Positions 15,501 to 22,287 of a stretch of 22,365 nucleotides of DNA are shown piece by piece. Position numbers and translations under genes: made by a program. The stretch is from Candidatus Hydrothermarchaeota archaeon (GTDB lineage: Archaea; Hydrothermarchaeota; Hydrothermarchaeia; Hydrothermarchaeales; WAQR01): positions 1 through 22,365 of the forward strand of contig WAQR01000166.1 of NCBI GenBank assembly GCA_015520145.1. The letters are read 5' to 3'. A model generated the notes under the pieces. The model did no database searches, was not told the origin of the DNA, and was given only the letters and a program-made list of their open reading frames with translations. Position 1 is the stretch's first letter. Every line of letters begins with the position of its first letter.

Positions 15501-15653
15501 ATGTCGAAAGTTGAATTACCAAGGAAATTGAGGCTTGCAAAGGCATTAAGACAGAACAGACCTATACCGATATGGGCCGTTGCAAAGACGAATGGCAGGG
15601 TCAGGACCCATCCCAAGAGGAGGTCATGGCGAAGGAGTTCTTTAAAGGTTTAG
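15501..15653 (+). CDS. rpl39e: Large ribosomal subunit protein L39e
   Basis: This is a 50-residue, strongly basic protein. It begins MSKVELPRKLRLAKALRQN, continues PIPIWAVAKTNGRV and ends in RRSWRRSSLKV. The QNRPIPIW and KRRSWRR elements are the hallmark of L39e, which lines the lower part of the peptide exit tunnel in archaea and eukaryotes. A GGTGA ribosome binding site overlaps the stop of the PP-loop gene and is 4 nt from the ATG, which indicates translational coupling. L31e follows within 20 nt. Confidence 0.95.
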   Translation: MSKVELPRKLRLAKALRQNRPIPIWAVAKTNGRVRTHPKRRSWRRSSLKV

Positions 15654-15669
15654 GTGGAGAGTGAGTGTC

Positions 15670-15915
15670 ATGGAACGAGTTTATACAATCCCACTTAGAA
15701 CAGTCAAGACCGCACCTTCCAGTAAAAGGACGATGAAGGCTGTTAGGTTTGTCAAAAGATTCATCGAGAAGAATATGAAAAGCGAGCAGGTGAAAATCGA
15801 CGGGAAATTAAACGAGAAATTGTGGAAGAACGGTATCAGGAATATCCCCTCAAAAATAAAGGTAAAGGCCACAGCCCTTGATGATGGAAGTGTATTAGTT
15901 ACCCCCGCAGAGTGA
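15670..15915 (+). CDS. rpl31e: Large ribosomal subunit protein L31e
   Basis: The protein has 81 residues from the ATG at 15670. It opens MERVYTIPLRTVKTAPSSKR, continues AVRFVKRFIEKNMK and has GKLNEKLWKNGIRNIPSKIKVKA. This is the archaeal/eukaryotic L31e pattern, a protein near the exit-tunnel rim. A GTG at 15661 is in frame, but GGTGGAG (15653-15659) is only 1 nt before it and about 10 nt before the ATG, so I prefer the ATG. The stop overlaps the aIF6 start in a GTGA. Confidence 0.93.
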   Translation: MERVYTIPLRTVKTAPSSKRTMKAVRFVKRFIEKNMKSEQVKIDGKLNEKLWKNGIRNIPSKIKVKATALDDGSVLVTPAE

Positions 15916-16589
15916 GATATGTGATACAACTAACTGCGTACTTTAGAAATCCGAACATAGGCGTTTTCGCAAAAGCCAACGATAAGTTTGCTATTATACC
16001 TGCGAACTGCCCGGCGAAATTTTCACGGCAGTTTCGTGAGATACTTGACGTTAATGTATATCAGACAGATATAAGCGGGACTGCCCTTGTCGGGGCGTTT
16101 GTCTCGATGAATAATAAGGGCGTGCTGCTAACCCCGCATACATATGATGACGAAATCAAAAAGATAATGTCAGACAACACAGACATTAATGTGGGTATTC
16201 TGGAAGACAGGCTTACAGCTATTGGAAACCTGATAATTGTAAACGACAATGGGGCAGTTGTCCACAGGGGATTTGAAAGAGATTCGATTAAGAAGATGGA
16301 AGACATATTTGATTGTGAGGTAGAAACAGGAGAGATTGGAGGATACAGGACAATCGGTTCTGTCGGTGTGGCAACCAATAAAGGGGCACTTGTCCATCCA
16401 ATGGCAAAAGAAGAAGAACTGGAGCTTATAGAGGAAGTTTTAAAAGTGCCTGTAGATATAGGGACAGTCAACAGAGGAGTCGGATTCGTGAGGACAGGTA
16501 TTATAGCAAATACAAAAGGGGCACTCCTTGGAAGTGAAACGACAGGCCCTGAAATAACAAGGATTGAAGATGCATTAGATCTCGTCTAG
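15912..16589 (+). CDS. eif6: Translation initiation factor 6 (aIF6)
   Basis: The protein has 225 residues, the standard length. aIF6 binds the large ribosomal subunit at its 30S-facing surface and prevents premature joining. The pentein-like internal repeat is visible: NPNIGVFAKANDKFAIIP, GNLIIVNDNGAVVHRGF, VGVATNKGALVHPMA and TGIIANTKGALLGSETTG. Each has an N-x-x-G-x-L/V turn. The GTG at 15912 overlaps the L31e stop by 4 nt, but a GTG at 15921 is equally consistent with the family N-terminus. Archaeal genomes commonly continue with LX, prefoldin alpha and ftsY after this gene; here an ACT-domain regulator follows instead. Confidence 0.93.
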   Translation: MRYVIQLTAYFRNPNIGVFAKANDKFAIIPANCPAKFSRQFREILDVNVYQTDISGTALVGAFVSMNNKGVLLTPHTYDDEIKKIMSDNTDINVGILEDRLTAIGNLIIVNDNGAVVHRGFERDSIKKMEDIFDCEVETGEIGGYRTIGSVGVATNKGALVHPMAKEEELELIEEVLKVPVDIGTVNRGVGFVRTGIIANTKGALLGSETTGPEITRIEDALDLV

Positions 16590-16622
16590 GATCCTGAATC
16601 CTATCCAGGCCGCGGAGGAGAT

Positions 16623-17126
16623 ATGTGGAACGAAATCGCCGATTATTTCAAAGGATTCCCTGCACAGAAAAAAGTAGCCCTTTTTTTATTAAAAAAGGGT
16701 TTTAATATAGGGGATAATGCAAGGGTCATGTGCGGCAGCATAGAGATCCCCCATACCCAGGTGGCGAAAGAACTGAATATTGACAGGAGGGTGGTTGACG
16801 CGACTGCTTTGAGGATAATAGAAAATGAAGAACTGAAAACCATATTCCAGCATCTCCAGTCAGTGGCGTTTCTTAGAGATGCTGCAAAAGGTCTCGGGCT
16901 TGGCGTTATTGTGATAACTCCAGACGATGCATCAAGACCGGGGATAATCGGCAGGGCTGCAAGCGAGATTGCAAGACACAATATATCCATACGCCAGGCA
17001 ATCGCCGATGACCCGTACCTTGTAGAGGACCCAAAACTGACAATAATAACAGAGGGGGAGGTAAGCGGAGACGTGCTAAATGACCTAAAAAAGATAGAGG
17101 GGATTAAAGAGATAACATTCCATTAG
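16623..17126 (+). CDS. ACT-domain transcriptional regulator (COG2150 type)
   Basis: The protein has 167 residues. An N-terminal helix-turn-helix-like region (about 5-75) contains IPHTQVAKELNIDRRVVDATALRI, a recognisable DNA-binding helix pair. A C-terminal ACT domain (about 95-167) starts LGVIVITPDDASRPGIIGRAASEIARHNISIRQA. ACT domains sense small molecules, often amino acids, and the COG2150 family is described as predicted regulators of amino-acid metabolism. The targets and ligand cannot be read from here. GGAGGAG (16614-16620) is directly before the ATG at 16623. The gene may be cotranscribed with aIF6, 33 nt upstream. Confidence 0.8.
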   Translation: MWNEIADYFKGFPAQKKVALFLLKKGFNIGDNARVMCGSIEIPHTQVAKELNIDRRVVDATALRIIENEELKTIFQHLQSVAFLRDAAKGLGLGVIVITPDDASRPGIIGRAASEIARHNISIRQAIADDPYLVEDPKLTIITEGEVSGDVLNDLKKIEGIKEITFH

Positions 17127-17186
17127 CCTGGCATACAACGTCAGGATGTCAGTATGAGTTCAGTCGCGCTTTTAGTACAGGGTTTT

Positions 17187-17681
17187 TCAGTATAGGCTTT
17201 GGATTTCATTATGCAGATCTTCCATCCTCTTTATGGCAGGGTGGTCTTTACCAAGGATTTTATTGAACTTATCAATGCTCTCTTCAAAAGAGATTGTCCT
17301 TGAACCGAGGGTCAGGTTGTCCGCGTATGATACAATCTTCTCTTCAAGAGTTACAGGGAGATAGTCCTTTTGCGGCAGACCGACCTTTGCTGCCTCCCAA
17401 GCAGTAATCCCTGCCCCGACGTGCCGCTCGATTATATTTACAATATCCCCTGAAATCCCGAGTCTTTGTGCAATTTCCGCGCCCCTGACGCCATGAGAGA
17501 TATCATGAGTCTCGCACCTCCCGATGTCATGGAGAAGAGCACCCTTTCTGATTAAATCTTTATTCACAGGCGTCCTGACCCGTTCTGCAATCTCCAATGC
17601 CTTCCTGGAAACAGCGATACAGTGGTCTATTACATCACTACTGCACCCTTCCCCGCGGAGTATTTCGATCTCCTCAGACAT
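17187..17681 (-). CDS. HD-domain phosphohydrolase (TIGR00295-like)
   Basis: The protein has 164 residues from the ATG at 17681. The metal-binding HD pair is in GALLHDIGRCETHD, with conserved His residues in DISHGVRGAEIA and IERHVGAGITAWEAAKVGLP. SYADNL supplies a later Asp. HD proteins of this size cleave nucleotide or phosphate ester bonds, with an unknown substrate. An ATG at 17702 would overlap TFE by 29 nt, and the ATG at 17681 overlaps by 8 nt and gives the family-like start MSEEIEIL. The gene is downstream of and probably cotranscribed with TFE. Confidence 0.75.
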   Translation of the reverse strand: MSEEIEILRGEGCSSDVIDHCIAVSRKALEIAERVRTPVNKDLIRKGALLHDIGRCETHDISHGVRGAEIAQRLGISGDIVNIIERHVGAGITAWEAAKVGLPQKDYLPVTLEEKIVSYADNLTLGSRTISFEESIDKFNKILGKDHPAIKRMEDLHNEIQSLY

Positions 17682-18240
17682 GCGGTACATGTTGTCGTAC
17701 ATGTTGGATTTCTCTTTCCAGCCTGCCTATCTCGTGTTGCAGGCTCATTATGCTCTGCTGGTTATCCATGTAGTCCATGATACAACCGCACTGGGGACAT
17801 TTGAAATCGTTCTTGCTTGCTATATCAAACGGCACCTTTGCATCGTCCATCTTGCAGCAGAAAAAGACATGATTCTGCTCGAATTCGAGTCTCTTGTTCA
17901 GTTCTTCTAAAATCTTCCTCTTCCTGGCCTGTATGATCTCAAATACACGGCTTAGATCTAAACTCCAGGTGTAAATATACCAGCCGATCTCAGGGTCTTT
18001 TGTTCGGATATAAGATGCGAGCCTGTGGTCATAGAGCTTGTAGAGGATCTTCCTTACCAAGTTCAGTTTTAATCCTGTCCGTTCTGCTATCTCCTCGTCC
18101 ACAATCCCTGAACCTGACATAACCTGGATTACATCCAGACCTTCATCTCCCAGGAGTTCTTTGAGAAACTGCCTTGCTTCAGGATTATTTATAATAGACC
18201 TGATATCTTTTCCGTTGTTCACCACCTGGCCTCCAACCAT
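17674..18240 (-). CDS. tfe: Transcription factor E alpha (TFE)
   Basis: The protein has 188 residues. TFE stabilises the open complex of archaeal RNA polymerase with TBP and TFB. The N-terminal winged helix (about 20-95) has LGDEGLDVIQ, DEEIAERTGLKLNLVRKILYKLYDHRLASYIRTKDPEIGWYIYTW in shortened form, characteristic of TFE/TFIIE-alpha. A coiled region (100-125) leads to a zinc-ribbon-like segment (127-152) with C128, C129, C148 and C151. The first half lacks the usual C-x2-C spacing. The ATG at 18240 has no ribosome binding site. GGAGG at 18230-18234 is followed after 4-7 nt by in-frame GTGs at 18225 and 18222, which are credible true starts. Confidence 0.85.
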   Translation of the reverse strand: MVGGQVVNNGKDIRSIINNPEARQFLKELLGDEGLDVIQVMSGSGIVDEEIAERTGLKLNLVRKILYKLYDHRLASYIRTKDPEIGWYIYTWSLDLSRVFEIIQARKRKILEELNKRLEFEQNHVFFCCKMDDAKVPFDIASKNDFKCPQCGCIMDYMDNQQSIMSLQHEIGRLEREIQHVRQHVPHV

Positions 18241-18266
18241 TACAAATTACAATTACAAATTACAAT
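18241..18266. repeat. 13-bp perfect tandem duplication upstream of TFE
   Basis: The unit tacaaattacaat is repeated exactly, directly against the annotated TFE start. It would fall in the TFE 5' leader if transcription starts near 18270. Confidence 0.9.
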
Positions 18267-18291
18267 AAGTTCTATATTGTTCTTTGTCATT

Positions 18292-18302
18292 TTTATATTT
18301 TT
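18292..18302 (-). promoter_or_regulatory. TATA-like box for the TFE operon
   Basis: On the minus strand, aaaatataaaa is centred about 57 nt before the ATG at 18240. Transcription would start near 18270. It is called by pattern only. Confidence 0.4.
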
Positions 18303-18364
18303 TGGGATAACCTCTACTTTAACGTCATAAATGACATTATAAACAGAAAGAAATCAGACGCGTC

Positions 18365-19513
18365 TCAAACACATTTCCTGACAAAATTGGCATATATGTC
18401 AGCGGTTACCGCTTTCGCTGCTCTAATTGACTCTTTTTTTGTAGCACCATACGTTACGACTGTTGTTATGGGCTCACCGCCTTCTATTATCGAATGCGTG
18501 ACAGGGACGTCGTAGCTGACACGTCTCATATCTTTTATAATCTCCAGCCGTTCTTTTGCATAAAGTGTCAGTCTAACCGCAGTCCCAGCAGGACCACTTA
18601 CCTCTGTTAACTCTCCTTCACATGCCCTTATATGTGCGTCTATTAGATTTATCCCGTAGACCCTTTCGATACAGTCGAAAGTGCCCTGAAACCTCGGATT
18701 CAGTTCCATGAACGTGTAATCACCGTCCCTGCCTGCAACAAAATCGATCCCGTTCCAGCCGAGTACCTTGAACTTTCTTGATATCTCCCCGGCAATGGAA
18801 AGCAGCACGTCATCATCTTTCCATGGTACGATATTCCCGCAGTACGCAAAACCTTCCTGGTTCAAGAACCTCGAGCCGAGTATCTGGGTACTCGTAGAGA
18901 TGCCTTTACTCTCGGTCTTTGTCGAGAGTGTAGAGACACTTACCGCCCTTCCTTTTACAAATTCCTGGACGATATATCTCTCATCAATCTGTAATCTCTC
19001 TATCTCATTGAGATTTCCTATCCGTCTGACATCCTTCCCGCCGTCACCTCTCGCTGGTTTTAATATGCACGGCAGCCCGATATTTCCTGCCGCCTCTATC
19101 GCCTCTTTCCTGGAATCGACGAACTCGCTTTTTGGTATCCTGATACCGAGTTTTTCAACCTTTTTCAACTGATATTCCTTATCCTTTATCTTCTCCACCC
19201 TTTTCTGTGATGTCCCGACCACATTCTTTTTGATGTCAGAGATTGATGTTGAGGCAGATGTCAGGGCAGATGTTAGAATCGTTTTATCTGCCTGGAATCT
19301 TTTTGCAAGTGCAATCAGCTTTTCGTCTGAATACCTGTCAGATATCCGCCCGTTTGATCTGTATGGCCTTTGATTTACAATGGATAAGGAGGCATCTGCC
19401 ACGTCTTTGAGGTCCTGGTCGCCAAAATAGTCCACTGAGAAGACCCTGTACCCCAGCCGTTTTGCAGAAAATACCGCAGGTCTTGTATGAATCCCGATTA
19501 TTAGGAGTTCCAT
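18365..19513 (-). CDS. ATP-grasp ligase (COG2232-like)
   Basis: The protein has 382 residues. The N-terminal preATP-grasp region begins MELLIIGIHTRPAVFSAKRLGY. The ATP-grasp core has GLPCILKPARGDGGKDVRRI (about 150-168), then RYIVQEFVKGRAVSVS, and the metal-binding stretch WNGIDFVAGRDGDYTFMELNPRFQG in divided form (about 255-280). Archaeal COG2232 proteins are predicted ATP-dependent carboxylate-amine ligases of unknown substrate. The related archaeal ligase MfnD shows that cofactor synthesis is one possibility. Residues about 81-92 (TSALTSASTSIS) derive from a 12-bp repeat and look like an expanded linker. The gene is divergent from the aldolase gene. Confidence 0.75.
   Translation of the reverse strand: MELLIIGIHTRPAVFSAKRLGYRVFSVDYFGDQDLKDVADASLSIVNQRPYRSNGRISDRYSDEKLIALAKRFQADKTILTSALTSASTSISDIKKNVVGTSQKRVEKIKDKEYQLKKVEKLGIRIPKSEFVDSRKEAIEAAGNIGLPCILKPARGDGGKDVRRIGNLNEIERLQIDERYIVQEFVKGRAVSVSTLSTKTESKGISTSTQILGSRFLNQEGFAYCGNIVPWKDDDVLLSIAGEISRKFKVLGWNGIDFVAGRDGDYTFMELNPRFQGTFDCIERVYGINLIDAHIRACEGELTEVSGPAGTAVRLTLYAKERLEIIKDMRRVSYDVPVTHSIIEGGEPITTVVTYGATKKESIRAAKAVTADIYANFVRKCV
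19238..19273. repeat. 12-bp in-phase repeat in the ATP-grasp gene
   Basis: Three 12-bp units (on the minus strand acatctgccctg, acatctgcctca, acatcaatctct) encode TSAL-TSAS-TSIS in the linker between the N-terminal domain and the ATP-grasp core. Confidence 0.75.
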
Positions 19514-19520
19514 CTCATTC

Positions 19521-19550
19521 CCTTCTCCTTGTCTGCCTTCTCCTTGTCTG
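19521..19550. repeat. 15-bp perfect tandem duplication upstream of the ATP-grasp start
   Basis: The unit ccttctccttgtctg is repeated exactly. On the minus strand each copy reads caaggagaagg, so the duplication produces two Shine-Dalgarno-like AAGGAG words 8 and 23 nt or more before the ATP-grasp ATG at 19513. Confidence 0.9.
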
Positions 19551-19572
19551 TATTGTCATATTGCCATGGTGT

Positions 19573-19586
19573 GCCGGCATGCCGGC
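19573..19586. promoter_or_regulatory. 14-bp perfect palindrome in the ATP-grasp/aldolase divergent region
   Basis: The sequence gccggcatgccggc is a perfect, GC-rich palindrome in an otherwise AT-rich 151-nt region. It lies about 30-40 nt upstream of the candidate aldolase TATA box, a plausible place for a dimeric regulator. Its function is inferred. Confidence 0.5.
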
Positions 19587-19613
19587 GAAAAGGTTATATT
19601 GTCGACTGCCAAA

Positions 19614-19643
19614 CATATTATACTTATACAAACTTATATATAA
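19614..19643 (+). promoter_or_regulatory. TATA-like region for the aldolase-PFK operon
   Basis: Two candidate boxes are present: catattatac (19614-19623) and cttatatataa (19633-19643). Only the first leaves the GGGGGAG ribosome binding site (19649-19655) inside the transcript, so I favour it. Confidence 0.45.
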
Positions 19644-19664
19644 CAATCAGGGGGAGCAATTGAT

Positions 19665-20585
19665 ATGTTAGCAAACAACCTGGAACTGCAATCGAAAGGG
19701 AAGGAGGGTAAATATGCCCTTGGGGCATTTAATACAAATAATCTTGAGATTACTCAGGCCATAATCGAAGCCGCAGTCGAGAAGGATTCGCCTGTGATAA
19801 TTGCGACATCTGAAAGTGCAATAAAGTATGCTGGATTAAAAGAGATTTCAAAGATAGTCAGAAGCCTGGGTGAGGCAGCACCCATCCCTGTATCCCTCCA
19901 CCTTGACCATGGAAAAGACATTGGAATAATCAAAAAATGCATCTCAAACGGGTGGACGTCCATTATGATCGATGGGTCTGGTTATGATTATGATAAAAAT
20001 GTCGAGGTGACCAGAGAGGTGGTTGAGATGTGCCATCCTGAAGGCATATCTGTTGAAGCAGAACTTGGCAGGCTTGGCGGGATTGAAGACAACATCTCGG
20101 TGGATGAGAGAGATGCAAGACTCACTGACCCGGAAGAGGCCAGACGTTTTGTAGAAGATACAGGATGCGATACCCTAGCTATCGCAATCGGTACATCACA
20201 TGGCGCTTACAAGTTCAAGGGCGAATCAAAGCTTGCATTTGACAGGCTCGAGGAGATAAACAGCCTGGTCAAAACCCCGCTGGTGCTCCACGGCGCGTCC
20301 AGTGTTATCCCGGAGGTCGTAGAAAAGGCGACAAGATACGGGGCGAGTTTTCCCGGTGCAAAAGGTGTGCCTGTAGAAGATATAAAGACCGCTATATCTC
20401 TTGGGATAACAAAAATCAATATTGATACTGACCTCAGGATGGCATTCACCGCATCTATAAGGGAGTTCCTTTCCAACAATCCAGACGTATTTGACCCAAG
20501 AAAGATCCTCGGCGCATCGAGGACAGGGATGAAACAGGTGGTTCTCGATAAGATAGACATCCTGGGCAGTGGTGGAAAGGCTTAG
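19665..20585 (+). CDS. fba: Class II fructose-1,6-bisphosphate aldolase
   Basis: The protein has 306 residues. It reversibly splits fructose 1,6-bisphosphate into dihydroxyacetone phosphate and glyceraldehyde 3-phosphate. The zinc site is visible: VSLHLDHGKD (Asp and first His), AIGTSHGAYKF (His) and LVLHGASSV (His). GAFNTNNLE near residue 25 and KINIDTDLRMAF (phosphate-binding) complete the class II signature. Most archaea instead use class I aldolases or the bifunctional FBP aldolase/phosphatase, so this is a bacterial-type enzyme. GGGGGAG (19649-19655) is 9 nt before the ATG. PFK follows 76 nt later on the same strand, and the pair probably forms an operon. Confidence 0.92.
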   Translation: MLANNLELQSKGKEGKYALGAFNTNNLEITQAIIEAAVEKDSPVIIATSESAIKYAGLKEISKIVRSLGEAAPIPVSLHLDHGKDIGIIKKCISNGWTSIMIDGSGYDYDKNVEVTREVVEMCHPEGISVEAELGRLGGIEDNISVDERDARLTDPEEARRFVEDTGCDTLAIAIGTSHGAYKFKGESKLAFDRLEEINSLVKTPLVLHGASSVIPEVVEKATRYGASFPGAKGVPVEDIKTAISLGITKINIDTDLRMAFTASIREFLSNNPDVFDPRKILGASRTGMKQVVLDKIDILGSGGKA

Positions 20586-20610
20586 ACGGTATGGAAAAGA
20601 GTGGGAGTGA

Positions 20611-20630
20611 AGACGAAAAGAGACGAAAAG
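20611..20630. repeat. 10-bp perfect tandem duplication between aldolase and PFK
   Basis: The unit agacgaaaag is repeated exactly in the purine-rich spacer upstream of the PFK ribosome binding site. Confidence 0.85.
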
Positions 20631-20661
20631 AGGATAGAGAGGAAAAAGGAGGATTTTAAAA

Positions 20662-21699
20662 ATGGCAAAGTGTATTGGAATCGTGACCGGAGGAGGCGAC
20701 TGCTCCGGGTTAAATGCAGTAATAAGGGCTGTTGTAAGGAAGGGTATCGACAGGTACGGATACGAGTTTATAGGAATAAAAGACGGCTGGGCAGGGTTAC
20801 TGGATATGCGCACAACACCTCTTGATAAAAATGCCATAACAGGGATACTTCATCTCGGCGGTACGATACTTGGAAGCTCGAGGACCAATCCGGCGAAATC
20901 AGAGGAAGGGATGAAAGATGTGGTCATGAACTATGAAAGACTCGGGCTTGACGCCCTGGTAGCTATAGGAGGGGATGATACCCTCGGGGTGGCTGCCAAG
21001 CTGTATGAGAGGGGGCTGAATGTTGTAGGGGTTCCAAAGACCATAGACAACGACATCATGGGTACCGATATGACGTTTGGCTTTATCACCGCAGTTGAAA
21101 TAGCAACTGAGGCCATAGACCGCCTGCACAGTACAGCAGAGTCTCACCATAGAGTTATCGTGGTGGAGGTTATGGGGAGATATGCAGGATGGATTGCCAC
21201 ATATGCGGGCATAGCAGGCGGCGGGGATGTGGTTCTGATACCAGAAGAACCATTCGATATCGATGAGGTCTGCAGTTTAATAAACCAGAGAAAGGAGCGG
21301 GGGAAATGCTATACCATTGTTGTTGCTGCTGAGGGATGCAAACCAAAGAATGTGGAAGATATGGTAACTGCAAGCAAGGAGCGTGACGAGTTCGGGCACG
21401 TCAGGCTCGGGGGTATCGGGAACGCACTTGCAAAGGAGATAGAGAAGAGGACAGGTCTTGAATCGAGGGCAACAATACTCGGACACATCCAGAGGGGCGG
21501 GACACCTTCTGCACTTGACAGGGTGCTCTCTACACGCTATGGAATATATGCAATAGACATGGTCCACAGGGGAGAGTTCGGGAAGATGGCGGCCTTGAGA
21601 GGGAACAGGATAGTTTCAGTTGACCTGGCTGAAGCCACGAAAGGTATCAGGACAGTGGACCTGGAATTATTTGATATCGCAAAGGTCTTTTTCGGATAG
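20662..21699 (+). CDS. pfkA: 6-phosphofructokinase with pyrophosphate-type active-site residues
   Basis: The protein has 345 residues. The fold signature includes GIVTGGGDCSGLNAVIRAV at the N-terminus, LGGTILGSSRTNP, VMGRYAGWIA and GHIQRGGTPSALDR. The catalytic motif is PKTIDND, with D129 as the likely base. Two residues that decide phosphoryl donor are D106 in AIGGDDT, in place of the Gly of ATP-dependent enzymes, and K126 in PKTIDND, in place of Gly. Asp plus Lys is the established pattern of PPi-dependent enzymes, so the reaction is probably reversible and PPi-linked. It could also act on sedoheptulose 7-phosphate, as some PPi enzymes do. GGAGG (20649-20653) is 8 nt before the ATG. It is likely cotranscribed with the aldolase. 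Confidence 0.9.
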   Translation: MAKCIGIVTGGGDCSGLNAVIRAVVRKGIDRYGYEFIGIKDGWAGLLDMRTTPLDKNAITGILHLGGTILGSSRTNPAKSEEGMKDVVMNYERLGLDALVAIGGDDTLGVAAKLYERGLNVVGVPKTIDNDIMGTDMTFGFITAVEIATEAIDRLHSTAESHHRVIVVEVMGRYAGWIATYAGIAGGGDVVLIPEEPFDIDEVCSLINQRKERGKCYTIVVAAEGCKPKNVEDMVTASKERDEFGHVRLGGIGNALAKEIEKRTGLESRATILGHIQRGGTPSALDRVLSTRYGIYAIDMVHRGEFGKMAALRGNRIVSVDLAEATKGIRTVDLELFDIAKVFFG

Positions 21700-21820
21700 A
21701 CCGCTGACCATAGATAGTACGGCAGATAGTTGATGACCCTGTTTTATAACATCTTCACTGTAAGTGTGATGCCTGGGCGAGTTTTGTTCCAAAGCCAGGA
21801 GGAATAATACGATAATATAA

Positions 21821-21866
21821 TAAAAAAGAAAAGGAGTGAGAAAAAAAGAAAAAAGATTAAAAAGGT
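21821..21866 (-). terminator. T-rich terminator for the ferredoxin transcript
   Basis: Read on the minus strand, the 46 nt after the ferredoxin stop codon contain several T tracts of five to eight. Archaeal RNA polymerase terminates at such oligo-T runs. A 12-bp palindrome, aggtttaaacct (21863-21874), spans the stop codon at its edge. The rest of the 167-nt gap to PFK holds nothing else I recognise. Confidence 0.55.
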
Positions 21867-22073
21867 TTAAACCTGTTTTCTTCCACCGGCTTCAATACCT
21901 TCTACTATTATCGCAGAGGTAGGGCAACTATCTACGGCCTCTGCGAGGTCGCAATCTGCACCGTCCCCGGTGACCCAGGATTTCTCATCCCTGATCTCAA
22001 AGGTATTTGGACATAATTCTGCACATGTCCCACAGCCTACACATGCATCAAAATCTATTTCAATATTTGCCAT
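21867..22073 (-). CDS. Single [4Fe-4S] ferredoxin
   Basis: The protein has 68 residues. The cluster site reads CVGCGTCAELCP (residues 11-22) with a distant Cys in VDSCPTSAIIVEG. This is the arrangement of small one-cluster ferredoxins in which C-x2-C-x2-C plus the late CP ligate the [4Fe-4S], and the extra Cys of LCP may pair in a disulfide. It is an electron carrier of the cytosol, redox partner unknown. GGAGG (22085-22089 on the minus strand) is 11 nt before the ATG. It is divergent from a second ferredoxin-like gene. Confidence 0.9.
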   Translation of the reverse strand: MANIEIDFDACVGCGTCAELCPNTFEIRDEKSWVTGDGADCDLAEAVDSCPTSAIIVEGIEAGGRKQV

Positions 22074-22128
22074 AAGTATTATCGCCTCCTTTTTAATATT
22101 ATATATCTACACCGCTTACTGTTTTAAT

Positions 22129-22140
22129 GTATTTAAACTT
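22129..22140 (-). promoter_or_regulatory. TATA-like box for the ferredoxin gene
   Basis: On the minus strand, aagtttaaatac is centred about 60 nt before the start. This leaves a leader of about 34 nt with the GGAGG site. A second AT-rich word (22097-22108) is closer but would exclude the ribosome binding site. Confidence 0.4.
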
Positions 22141-22173
22141 TTTGGGGATAGTGGGGTTGTGTTAAAAAATACA

Positions 22174-22192
22174 TTTATTGCCCCTCAATAAA
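22174..22192. promoter_or_regulatory. 7-bp inverted repeat abutting a TATA-like box
   Basis: The arms tttattg and caataaa are separated by cccct. The repeat ends exactly where the ctataaata box (22193-22201) begins, a position where a regulator could block TFB/TBP. Its function is inferred. Confidence 0.45.
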
Positions 22193-22201
22193 CTATAAAT
22201 A
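22193..22201 (+). promoter_or_regulatory. TATA-like box for the right-edge ferredoxin gene
   Basis: The sequence ctataaata predicts a transcription start near 22222. The leader would be about 65 nt to the ATG at 22288, unusually long for this window, and contains a possible 22-codon reading frame. Confidence 0.45.
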
Positions 22202-22287
22202 CTTGAAGTATAAACAAAATTTACTTCATATCCTATGGCTATGGAAGCCGCTATGGCAGCAGAAGTTACAGGAAAGGAGGTAAACGT

